Below are positions 40,104-48,148 of a DNA stretch of 64,000 nucleotides, piece after piece. Within the stretch, counting starts at the first letter, position 1. Every line of letters begins with the position of its first letter. The stretch lies in NCBI GenBank assembly GCA_965204665.1, contig OZ242002.1:1798001-1862000 (forward strand), read 5' to 3'. Below the pieces are notes generated by a model that was not told where the DNA came from, searched no databases, and saw only the letters and a list, made by a program, of their open reading frames with translations. The DNA is from Nemesobacter sp965204665 (GTDB lineage: Bacteria; Desulfobacterota_D; UBA1144; Nemesobacterales; Nemesobacteraceae). Both the position numbers and the translations under genes were made by a program.

Positions 40104-41282
40104 ATGATTGAAAGAGATATTACTCCGCGTATAAGGAAAGCGGCTCTGAATTTCCCCTCCATAACGCTCACAGGACCTCGGCAAAGCGGCAAGACGACTC
40201 TATGTCGCGCGATTTTCCCTAGGCACTCCTACGTGACGCTTGAAGCCCCTGATGTAAGGGCGTTCGCCATGGAAGACCCGAGAGCTTTTTTGGCGCGGTT
40301 CTCTCAGGGTGCCATTATCGACGAGGTGCAGAGGGCTACGGATCTGCTGTCTTATCTTCAGGGGATGATTGATGATGATCCGACGCCAGGGAGATGGATT
40401 CTTACCGGTTCGCAGAATTTATCACTGCTCAATACAGTCAGCCAGTCTCTGGCCGGGCGGACGGCTGTTTACAATCTGTTTGCATTAACCAGAAAAGAGA
40501 TTGTTCGTTTCTCCAATCATCCGCAGACTCTTGAAGAAACCCTTTTCACCGGTTCCTATCCCCGTATATTTGATGCCGAATTAGATCCGACCGACTGGCT
40601 TAGATCCTATATTGCCACCTATGTTGAACGCGATGTGCGGACATTGAGCAATGTGGGCGACTTAGCCACGTTTCAACGTTTCGTCGCGTTGTGCGCTGGT
40701 CGGACGGCGCAGTTGCTTAACTACTCTTCTCTGGCTGATGATTGCGGCATCTCGCAACCGACTGCAATGAACTGGCTCAACATACTTGAGGCAAGCTTTC
40801 TTGTTTTCCGTCTTCCTTCTTATCATTCGACTCTGCGCAAGCGACTTGTGAAAATGCCGAAACTTCACTTTTACGATACGGGACTCGTTTGCTGGTTATT
40901 GGGTATTCGCCATCCCGAGCAACTCATAACACACCCTCTTCGGGGGTTCATATTTGAAAATTGGGTAGTCTCGGAAATCATGAAGCGCCGGGCTAATGAA
41001 GGCGAAGCGGGCGGCCTGTTTTTTTACCGTGACCGCAACGGGTCCGAGGCTGACCTCATTATTGAGCATTCTCAAACAATCAACATCATAGAAGTCAAAT
41101 CTACGGAAACTCCATCATCAATCTTGTTTAAGAGCGCTGGACGAGTTCGGAGACAACTGGATAAATCTGCTAGAGGATGCTCTGTTTCTGTTGTTTACGG
41201 TGGTAGAGAACAACAGAAACGAGGAGAATGTCTGTTGATCCCTTGGGGGAAACTTCATGAACATACTTGGTATGAACCATAG
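40104..41282 (+). CDS. AAA ATPase with DUF4143 domain
   Basis: The 392-residue protein has an N-terminal AAA_14 module (Walker A LTGPRQSGKTTL, Walker B GAIIDEVQRA, sensor WILTGSQN) and a C-terminal DUF4143 nuclease-like domain (FIFENWVVSEI, then GSEADLIIE and NIIEVKST, a PD-(D/E)XK-like pattern). Families like this are common, scattered accessory genes of uncertain function. A second, divergent member lies at 53836-55131. Confidence 0.85.
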   Translation: MIERDITPRIRKAALNFPSITLTGPRQSGKTTLCRAIFPRHSYVTLEAPDVRAFAMEDPRAFLARFSQGAIIDEVQRATDLLSYLQGMIDDDPTPGRWILTGSQNLSLLNTVSQSLAGRTAVYNLFALTRKEIVRFSNHPQTLEETLFTGSYPRIFDAELDPTDWLRSYIATYVERDVRTLSNVGDLATFQRFVALCAGRTAQLLNYSSLADDCGISQPTAMNWLNILEASFLVFRLPSYHSTLRKRLVKMPKLHFYDTGLVCWLLGIRHPEQLITHPLRGFIFENWVVSEIMKRRANEGEAGGLFFYRDRNGSEADLIIEHSQTINIIEVKSTETPSSILFKSAGRVRRQLDKSARGCSVSVVYGGREQQKRGECLLIPWGKLHEHTWYEP

Positions 41283-41470
41283 TCGGTTGCGACACCACCA
41301 ACCCGCAATGCTGTCCCACTTGTGTGTTCTCCAGTGATCGAATCCTAATTGTCTCTACAGTGCAATATCAAATCCATCAAGTGAATTGGCAAAATGTTTT
41401 CTGACCTTTTCGGTCAAAGATTTCCTGCCTATATTGATTTTGGTGAATTCAAATCAACCGGTTACATTTC

Positions 41471-41499
41471 TTGCTTTAAAAATCTGCCGAACATAGGAT
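41471..41499 (+). promoter_or_regulatory. Promoter of the second collagen/RTX lipoprotein gene
   Basis: TTGCTT (41471-41476) and TAGGAT (41494-41499) are separated by 17 bases, 30 bases before the ATG. Unlike the paralogue's promoter it has no homopolymer spacer. Confidence 0.5.
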
Positions 41500-41529
41500 T
41501 TATATCTTTCTTGTATGATGGAGATTGTT

Positions 41530-42639
41530 ATGAATCGTCTTTCAATAGTCTTGTTCTTGGTATTTCTGGTTAGTTGTGGTGGAGGTGAGGATGGAACTGG
41601 AACTGGAACAGAGAACCAAATAGGAGATAGAACCCCTAAAACCCCAACTCCGCCAGGAATAGTTGGACAAGGACCACCTGGGCCGGCGGGACCACGCGGA
41701 CCAGCAGGACAGCCTGGACCGAAAGGGGATAAAGGAGATCCGGGGCCACCGGGGCCGCCAGACCCGTCAGGAGATCCGGGAGTGACTGGGCCGGCGGGAC
41801 CCCCAGGACCTAGTGGCGCCGGTGGTGACATGGGTGTGCCTCCCGGATGCGAGGATGCTGACCAAGTGGTAACCACCACCAAAGCGTTCACGGGCAGTAG
41901 CGGGGACGATTTTTATTGCGGGGATAACAAGAACAATAATATCATGGCCGGAGATGGAGATGATACTGTCAGGGGCGGAGCCGGAAACGATACTATAGAC
42001 GGCCAGGACGGCGCTGACATGCTCTACGGTGATGCCGGGAACGACACGCTGAAAGGTGGTGAAGACGGAGATATGTTGATGGGCGGAGCCGGAAACGACA
42101 ATCTTATGGGCGGAGAAGGGGATGATGCGCTGGACGGCGGTGAAGGTAGTGACACGGCGGACTACTCCGACATAACCGACACCGCGACCGTGATAAACAT
42201 TGACCTTTCCGGCGGAGCCGGTGTGGACGACGGTCACGGTGACGAGGATACTCTCCTGAATATCGAGAATATCACCGGCGGGTCCGGAAACGACACGCTT
42301 ACCGGAGATGCGATGGCCAACACTCTGAAGGGCGGAGATGGAGACGATACTTTGGAGGGTGGTGCAGGAGTGGATACTCTTATCGGAGGAAATGGAGACG
42401 ACTTTTTCCATATTGACTACACACACAAAAACGCTGTTGATATTATTAAGGACTTTTCATTGACAGATGATAATATCCGGTTTAAAGGCTTTCCGTTAAG
42501 AGCTAGAGCATTAACTGACGTGAATGGTAGGATCTCCGTAGCAGGAACTGAAGTTGTTGAGATACAGACAAATAATTCACCGGACAACGACAAAGCGAGA
42601 GATATCATAAGTCATTCAAAATATGAGTTTACAGACTGA
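41530..42639 (+). CDS. Second lipoprotein with collagen-like and RTX repeats
   Basis: The ATG at 41530 has GGAG six bases upstream. A lipoprotein signal with lipobox LVSC is followed by a Gly-Thr repeat linker, about 20 Gly-X-Y triplets rich in Pro (GPPGPAGPRGPAG), and an RTX array (GGAGNDTI, GGEGDDAL types). The last about 70 residues (IIKDFS, IRFKGFP, YEFTD) match the end of the lipoprotein at 10643-11980, so the two are paralogues. The collagen segment is longer and more Pro-rich here. It is probably anchored in the outer membrane and calcium-dependent. Confidence 0.85.
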   Translation: MNRLSIVLFLVFLVSCGGGEDGTGTGTENQIGDRTPKTPTPPGIVGQGPPGPAGPRGPAGQPGPKGDKGDPGPPGPPDPSGDPGVTGPAGPPGPSGAGGDMGVPPGCEDADQVVTTTKAFTGSSGDDFYCGDNKNNNIMAGDGDDTVRGGAGNDTIDGQDGADMLYGDAGNDTLKGGEDGDMLMGGAGNDNLMGGEGDDALDGGEGSDTADYSDITDTATVINIDLSGGAGVDDGHGDEDTLLNIENITGGSGNDTLTGDAMANTLKGGDGDDTLEGGAGVDTLIGGNGDDFFHIDYTHKNAVDIIKDFSLTDDNIRFKGFPLRARALTDVNGRISVAGTEVVEIQTNNSPDNDKARDIISHSKYEFTD

Positions 42640-42987
42640 AGCTGCGGGAAATTTTACTTGGCGATGATTAAGTTGTTTTCGTCGCTTATTAAACTCTGAT
42701 CGTTTGATCACTGAAAGGCGGTTTATATTACATCGCCCATCAAATTCAGAGAGGGTATTACTTGACATGTGAGTTGTCTGTCGGATTCAAATCTCTGCAT
42801 CTTGCCAAAAGATAACACACCAGAAACAGTTGTTTGGATGACTTTTTTGTGAAAACAAAAGCCCTCAGACTTGTTGTAAAAGATTTTATTTCCTGAAAAA
42901 TCTTAAGTCCTTATCATCGCACAGAATCTCGTTTCCCGTTTATGTGATTGCATTTGTCAATTATACTTGCAGGTGCGGGGAGCAAGG
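42640..42987. other. Non-coding stretch before the ccm operon
   Basis: These 348 bases are AT-rich. I see no gene, strong hairpin or convincing promoter in them. The ccm operon promoter is probably in its right half. Confidence 0.4.
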
Positions 42988-43128
42988 ATGGTTGCAGAAA
43001 AACTTAAAAAACTCAAAACGAGAAAGCCTGTTGCTACAAAGCCCGGAAAAGTGATCCCCTCAAAAAAAGAGGTTCTCTCTAAAAAACGGTTCAGAAAACC
43101 GGACTGGAAAAAGGAGACATCGAAATAG
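42988..43128 (+). CDS. Small, very basic protein upstream of ccmA
   Basis: The 46-residue frame has GGGGAGCAAGG before its ATG and about one third Lys/Arg residues (MVAEKLKKLKTRKPVATKPG at the start). It has no membrane segment. Its stop overlaps the proposed ATA start of ccmA (ATAG), so it may couple translation of that gene. I do not recognise a family. Confidence 0.5.
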   Translation: MVAEKLKKLKTRKPVATKPGKVIPSKKEVLSKKRFRKPDWKKETSK

Positions 43129-43883
43129 ACACACAAGAGCGACTCTCCGCAGAAAAGACTCTTCGGACACAGGAAAACGCAATAGAGGTAAAAGGGCTTT
43201 GCAGACAGTTCGGTTTTTTCCCCGTTCTTCAAAACATAGACATTCATGTGAGCAGTGGAGAGTTTCTCACGGTGTTCGGTCCCAACGGCGCAGGGAAATC
43301 CACTCTGCTCTCCATACTTTCGACATTTATAAAACCCAGTGACGGCAGAGTCCGAGTCGCCGGTTATGACGTTACGTGCGACAAGGAGAGAGTAAGAAGA
43401 CTCGTCGGCGTCATATCCCATAACACGATGCTCTATGAAAACCTCACGGCAATGGAGAACCTCTGTTTTATAGGGGAATTCCATGATGTTGCGGATATTA
43501 TCGAAAGGAGTTCGGAGATGCTGAGCAGAATGGGGGTCTATTCGAAAAAAGATGATCTGGTAAATACGCTCTCCTTCGGAACGCGGCAACGCCTGGCTAT
43601 TGCGAGGACCTTTCTCCACAACCCGAAGATCCTTTTTCTTGACGAACCGTACAGCGGTCTTGATTACCGAGGGACACAGATTCTGACATCAGTTCTCGAG
43701 TCGGAAAAGAGTGAAAAGACTATCATCATGACCACTCACAACTTGAACCGAGGTCTCTCTCTTTGCGACAGGGCGGCGATTCTCGACCAGGGAGAACTGG
43801 TTTACATCTCGGAAGGAAAGTTAGAACAGAACGAGTTTCAACGGATCTACGCATCGCAGGTAAGCGGCAACTCCGCGGTATGA
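43125..43883 (+). CDS. ccmA: Heme exporter ATP-binding protein CcmA
   Basis: The ABC ATPase has Walker A GPNGAGKST, signature LSFGTRQRLAIAR and Walker B ILFLDEPYSGLD. With CcmB it releases holo-CcmE during cytochrome c maturation. The first in-frame ATG/GTG/TTG is GTG 43248, which would remove the first beta strands of the fold (AIEVKGLCRQFG). An in-frame stop lies just upstream of 43100, and no standard start codon occurs between. A perfect AAGGAG at 43111-43116 is eight bases before ATA 43125, so ATA is proposed as the start. Confidence 0.85.
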   Translation: MDTQERLSAEKTLRTQENAIEVKGLCRQFGFFPVLQNIDIHVSSGEFLTVFGPNGAGKSTLLSILSTFIKPSDGRVRVAGYDVTCDKERVRRLVGVISHNTMLYENLTAMENLCFIGEFHDVADIIERSSEMLSRMGVYSKKDDLVNTLSFGTRQRLAIARTFLHNPKILFLDEPYSGLDYRGTQILTSVLESEKSEKTIIMTTHNLNRGLSLCDRAAILDQGELVYISEGKLEQNEFQRIYASQVSGNSAV

Positions 43884-44578
43884 AGAAAATACTGCTTGTA
43901 TTCAGAAAAGACCTGCGGGTCGAGTGGCGCTCAAGGCAGATATTTCCCACGATGTTCGTGTTCTCGCTTCTGCTTCTCGTGATTTTCAACCTTGCTTTTG
44001 AATTCCGTTCCGACATTGATTTCCGGACCGTTTCCGCTGTGTTGTGGACCACATTCATTTTTTCAGGACTGTTCGCTCTTGCCAGATCGTTTTCTCTTGA
44101 AAAGGAAAACAACGCCCTTCTGTTTCTTCTTCTAACTCCCGTTAAAAGAAGTCACATCTATCTGGGGAAACTTCTTTCGAATCTGGTTATGGTGCTGCTT
44201 TCGGAACTTTTCATACTTCCGCTTTTTCTGCTGTTCTTCCTGGATTTCCAAACCTTAGCCTCAGTCTCCCCTGCAGCCGTCTCGGTGCCTATTTTAGGAA
44301 CAGTTTTTCTCGGAACGCTCGGATTCGTGGCCATAGGTACGTTTTTTTCTTCCATGGCGCTCAATACCAGCCTTCGCGACATGATGCTTCCGCTGCTTGT
44401 TTTCCCCCTGATAATTCCGGTTGTCATAACTTCGGTCGGGGTGTGTACATCCGTACTTGAAGGAAAGCCGCTGGAGCATTATATGTTTTCTTTGCAGGTG
44501 CTTATTTCGTTTGATATAATCTTCGTCCTTTTATGCTCAATGCTGTTTGAGTATCTTATTGAAGATAGCGGGAGCTGA
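43880..44578 (+). CDS. ccmB: Heme exporter membrane protein CcmB
   Basis: The protein is about 232 residues and has six predicted hydrophobic segments. The N-terminus is typical (FRKDLRVEWRSRQ) and LEKENNALLFLLLTPV follows. It starts with ATGA overlapping the ccmA stop. It is the membrane partner of CcmA. Confidence 0.88.
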   Translation: MKKILLVFRKDLRVEWRSRQIFPTMFVFSLLLLVIFNLAFEFRSDIDFRTVSAVLWTTFIFSGLFALARSFSLEKENNALLFLLLTPVKRSHIYLGKLLSNLVMVLLSELFILPLFLLFFLDFQTLASVSPAAVSVPILGTVFLGTLGFVAIGTFFSSMALNTSLRDMMLPLLVFPLIIPVVITSVGVCTSVLEGKPLEHYMFSLQVLISFDIIFVLLCSMLFEYLIEDSGS

Positions 44579-44601
44579 TCGTTTTCCGACCCGGAAAAAC
44601 A

Positions 44602-45258
44602 ATGAAAAAATCACTGTTCTTTACTACATTCGCACTTATGGCGCTCGCGACATGGATGACCCTTTTCTACGCCCCCACGGAAGCGGTGATGGGGCATGTG
44701 CAGAGAATCTTCTATTTCCATATGGGTACGGTTTGGGCGGCTACGGTTGCGTTCACCGTGGTCTTTGTGGCAAGCATCTGTTATCTGAGAAAGGAGACGG
44801 ATAGGTGGGACGTTATGGCATACTGCTCGGCAGAGGCGGGAATGCTTTTTCTCACTCTTACGATCATTACAGGCGCTATATGGGCAAAGCCCGTATGGGG
44901 AACTTGGTGGACATGGGACCCGCAGCTCACGACAACTTTCATTCTTTGGGTTCTATACGCGGTTTATTTACTTCTGCGTTCAGGGGCGGGAGGGAGAAGA
45001 AGGGCAAAGTATTCGGCTGTTTTTGCTGTAGTGGCGTTTGTAGACCTTCCGATAGTCTATGTGTCAGCTCGGGTAAAAAGAGGAATATCTCCTGTGGTCT
45101 TCGGACCGGGTGGAGGGGGTATAGACCCCGCGATGATGCACACGCTTATTGTCACTCTTGCGGGATTCACTCTGCTTTTTCTTGTACTTCTTAAAGAAAG
45201 AACAAGAATAATGAATATGGAAAATGAACTTTACGCCCGAAGAGGGCGGGTTGCGTAG
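44602..45258 (+). CDS. ccmC: Heme delivery protein CcmC
   Basis: The six-helix membrane protein carries the tryptophan-rich WWD motif WGTWWTWDPQLT and conserved His residues (RIFYFHMG and MHTLIV) that hold heme for transfer to CcmE. Length 218 residues. It lies 23 bases after ccmB. Confidence 0.92.
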   Translation: MKKSLFFTTFALMALATWMTLFYAPTEAVMGHVQRIFYFHMGTVWAATVAFTVVFVASICYLRKETDRWDVMAYCSAEAGMLFLTLTIITGAIWAKPVWGTWWTWDPQLTTTFILWVLYAVYLLLRSGAGGRRRAKYSAVFAVVAFVDLPIVYVSARVKRGISPVVFGPGGGGIDPAMMHTLIVTLAGFTLLFLVLLKERTRIMNMENELYARRGRVA

Positions 45259-45265
45259 TTTTACG

Positions 45266-45409
45266 ATGGAATACTTTTTCTGGTCAAACATTGTGGTCTG
45301 GGTATCTCTTGCGGGCTACGCCCTTTACTTGAGAGAAAAGTCTCTCTCGATTCGTAGGAAACTCTCCGGACTCGGAGACGGAAAGAGCAGTCGGGGTGCA
45401 GAGGATTGA
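45266..45409 (+). CDS. ccmD: Small membrane protein CcmD
   Basis: The 47-residue protein has one membrane helix (MEYFFWSNIVVWVSLAGYAL) followed by a basic tail. Its position between ccmC and ccmE is diagnostic. The ATG at 45266 is preferred to an earlier start (45224) inside ccmC. It aids release of heme-loaded CcmE. Confidence 0.75.
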   Translation: MEYFFWSNIVVWVSLAGYALYLREKSLSIRRKLSGLGDGKSSRGAED

Positions 45410-45816
45410 AGACGAAACTTAGAATTATTGCGCCCATAGCGGTAATAGTGTTTCTTGTGGGCTGGCTTGTTTTTTCAGGGATAAAAGACTCAATGGTCTA
45501 CTACATAACCGTTGATGAACTGCTGGAACAGGTCCCCGACATTTACGGGGAGAAAGTGAGGGTTTCAGGCACCGTAGTTCCGAACTCGATTGTAAATGAA
45601 CTTGATGATTCCCTGAGATTTTCCATCGCGGACGGTCACGGTTCTCTCGAAGTTGAGTACGACGGAGTTATACCGGACATATTCGCCGATGGTGTTTCTG
45701 CCGTCGTTGAAGGAAAGTTCTTCGAGAGCGGCGTATTCATGGCTGACCTGCTGCTTGCTAAATGTCCCACCAAGTATGAGTCGAAGGACTCGACCTATCG
45801 GGAAAAAGAAGGCTGA
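45406..45816 (+). CDS. ccmE: Cytochrome c-type heme chaperone CcmE, Cys variant
   Basis: The 136-residue protein has one N-terminal anchor (IIAPIAVIVFLVGWLVF) and an OB-fold periplasmic domain. The heme attachment motif is Cys120-Pro-Thr-Lys-Tyr124, CxxxY, where the E. coli protein has HxxxY. The Cys form is known from Desulfovibrio and some archaea. The TTG start overlaps the ccmD stop (TTGA). It carries heme covalently from CcmC to CcmF. Confidence 0.88.
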   Translation: MKTKLRIIAPIAVIVFLVGWLVFSGIKDSMVYYITVDELLEQVPDIYGEKVRVSGTVVPNSIVNELDDSLRFSIADGHGSLEVEYDGVIPDIFADGVSAVVEGKFFESGVFMADLLLAKCPTKYESKDSTYREKEG

Positions 45817-45818
45817 GC

Positions 45819-47768
45819 ATGTCCGACCTCGGAAGTATATCCATACTTCTCTCCTTCTTTGTCACGCTTTACAGTGTTTTCGCATGCGGGACGGCGATTG
45901 CGACAAAGAGCCGCGCTTTTGCGGAGAGCGGAGCGAATTCTCTTGTCGGAGTCACACTGCTTCTGGCCGTGGCTGCGGGATCTCTTGTTTACGAACTTGT
46001 AACGCTTGATTTTTCACTCAGGTACGTCGCGCTCAATACAAGCACCGACCTTCCCGTGATATATAGAATTACGGCTTTATGGGCGGGGCAGTCAGGCTCG
46101 CTTCTTCTCTGGAGTTTTATCCTGTCTCTATACATAACTTTTTCAGTGCTCGGAAGAAGAGGGCGTGAATCTGACCCTTACACCAACTCAATTCTCGCCG
46201 CGGTTCTCATTTTTTTTCTGTTCCTGGTCGCGTATGTCGAAGACCCTTTTGCTGAACTGGGCAGAGCCGTATCCGAGGGGCGTGGCCTCAACCCCATTCT
46301 CCAGAACGGATATATGGCCATACATCCAATAACTCTCTATATCGGGTATGTGGGAATAACAATACCTTTCGCTTTCGGTATGGCCGCCCTTATGAGCGGC
46401 CGTTTGGGGGACGAGTGGATAAGGAATTCCAGAAAATACACTCTTTTTTCATGGATGTTTCTCTCCGGAGGTCTTCTTCTGGGTGCTAGATGGGCCTATC
46501 TTGAGCTCGGATGGGGAGGGTACTGGGCATGGGACCCTGTGGAGAACGCCGCGTTTATGCCGTGGCTCACCCAGACGGCTTTTCTGCATTCTGTGATGAT
46601 TCAGGAAAGAAAAGGCATGCTCAAGAAATGGAATCTGATTCTGCTCGCCGCAACTTTTTTTCTGTCCATATTCGGCACATTCATAACCAGAAGCGGCATA
46701 GTATCATCCGTTCATTCTTTTGCCCGCTCCGATATAGGGCCGCTTTTCGTGGGCTTTATGATTGTGATTGTTCTTTTTTCCTTTTTTCTTATCGCGTGGA
46801 GAGCCAAGGACCTTGAAAGCGAAGAAAGATTCGATTCTCCGCTTTCAAGGGAAAGCGCGTTTCTTTTCAACAACCTTCTTTTTTTGGGAGCCGCGTTTGC
46901 CGTATTCCTGGGAACTATATTCCCCGTATTGTCGGAGGCATTTACGGGAGATAAAATCCTTGTCGGACCTCCGTACTTCAACGCGGTCGGGATGCCGATA
47001 GGACTCGTTCTTATTCTGCTTATGGGTATAGGTCCTCTCATATCGTGGAAAAAAGCTTCTGCAGCGAATCTCAGGAAAAACTTCGTTTTTCCCGCTGTGT
47101 TTTTCTTCGTGGTTCTTGCTGTGCTTCTGATTTCGGGAATGCGCGATTTGGTCGCGCTTTCGAGTTTTGCTCTGTGCGGTTTTGTAACGGCTACGGTGTT
47201 TGTCGAGTATTTCCGGGGAGTTGCGGTGAGGAGCAGCAGAGGTGAGAATCCCGCGGTTGCTTTTTTCAATCTCATTTCCCGCAACAAAAGACGCTACGGA
47301 GGATATATAGTGCATCTGGGAGTGGTGCTGATAGTGATAGGAATTACCGGTTCATCTATTTTTTCAACTCAAAAGGAAGTGATTCTTTCCCGCGGGGATG
47401 AGTTTACCCTCGGCAGATACGACCTCGAGTTTCTGGGAATGCGTTTTATATCGAACGACGCGAAAGACGGATTTTCCGCGGAACTCGCGGTGAGAAGCGG
47501 GGAAAAAGAACTGGGGTTCATGCACCCGGAGAAAAATGTCTACAAATACGAGGGAAACAGGGAGATAAACCAGGAGACCGAGGTTGCCCTGCGTTCAACT
47601 TTCAGAGATGACCTATACCTCATACTCTCGGAAGTCGACCCTGGTGGAAAGGTTAACATAAGAGCGCTTCTGAACCCGATGGTCAACTGGATATGGGCAG
47701 GAGGTGTAGTTATTGTCTTCGGCGCTCTTGTGACTATGTGGCCGCAAAGGAGGAGAAAAAGGAGGTGA
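45819..47768 (+). CDS. ccmF: Cytochrome c heme lyase subunit CcmF
   Basis: The 649-residue membrane protein has more than ten helices and the WWD motif GWGGYWAWDPVENAAFMPWL. Its conserved His residues are in MAIHPITLYIG, FLHSVMIQ and YIVHLGVV, and it has a C-terminal periplasmic loop. It attaches heme to apocytochromes. It follows ccmE by two bases. No ccmG or ccmH is seen in the window. Confidence 0.94.
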   Translation: MSDLGSISILLSFFVTLYSVFACGTAIATKSRAFAESGANSLVGVTLLLAVAAGSLVYELVTLDFSLRYVALNTSTDLPVIYRITALWAGQSGSLLLWSFILSLYITFSVLGRRGRESDPYTNSILAAVLIFFLFLVAYVEDPFAELGRAVSEGRGLNPILQNGYMAIHPITLYIGYVGITIPFAFGMAALMSGRLGDEWIRNSRKYTLFSWMFLSGGLLLGARWAYLELGWGGYWAWDPVENAAFMPWLTQTAFLHSVMIQERKGMLKKWNLILLAATFFLSIFGTFITRSGIVSSVHSFARSDIGPLFVGFMIVIVLFSFFLIAWRAKDLESEERFDSPLSRESAFLFNNLLFLGAAFAVFLGTIFPVLSEAFTGDKILVGPPYFNAVGMPIGLVLILLMGIGPLISWKKASAANLRKNFVFPAVFFFVVLAVLLISGMRDLVALSSFALCGFVTATVFVEYFRGVAVRSSRGENPAVAFFNLISRNKRRYGGYIVHLGVVLIVIGITGSSIFSTQKEVILSRGDEFTLGRYDLEFLGMRFISNDAKDGFSAELAVRSGEKELGFMHPEKNVYKYEGNREINQETEVALRSTFRDDLYLILSEVDPGGKVNIRALLNPMVNWIWAGGVVIVFGALVTMWPQRRRKRR

Positions 47769-47772
47769 AGAC

Positions 47773-48129
47773 ATGATTGAGTATGTACTATCTTTTTTCC
47801 TTGCACTGCTCGTATCCGCCTTGGCCGCACATCCCTTTATGCGGTCCCGGGCAGGAAATGATCTTTTTACGGAAAACGACGCCGAATCCGAGACGCTCTC
47901 GCTTCTTTACGAAAAAAAAGATCTCTGCCGGTTCTCTTTAAGAGATATAGAACTTGACCGTGATATGGGAAAACTTGATGAACGGGATTACGTGAAGCTG
48001 ACTGAAAAATACAGAAAAAAAGCTATGGAGATATCGGAAAACATCTCCGAACTTGAGTCTCGCGGTACCACCGGTTCTCCGGAAAAGAAATCGCAGACGC
48101 ATTCCGCTTTTCAGACCCCCGGAAAATAA
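47773..48129 (+). CDS. CcmI-like N-terminal membrane protein
   Basis: The 118-residue protein has one N-terminal membrane helix and then the segment LRDIELDRDMGKLDERDYVKL, which is typical of the first part of CcmI/CycH proteins. A coiled helix and a polar tail follow. The TPR part of CcmI is missing, so it may be a short form that works with CcmF. It is four bases after ccmF. Confidence 0.6.
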   Translation: MIEYVLSFFLALLVSALAAHPFMRSRAGNDLFTENDAESETLSLLYEKKDLCRFSLRDIELDRDMGKLDERDYVKLTEKYRKKAMEISENISELESRGTTGSPEKKSQTHSAFQTPGK

Positions 48130-48148
48130 TCCGAGACATGTTGTCGTG

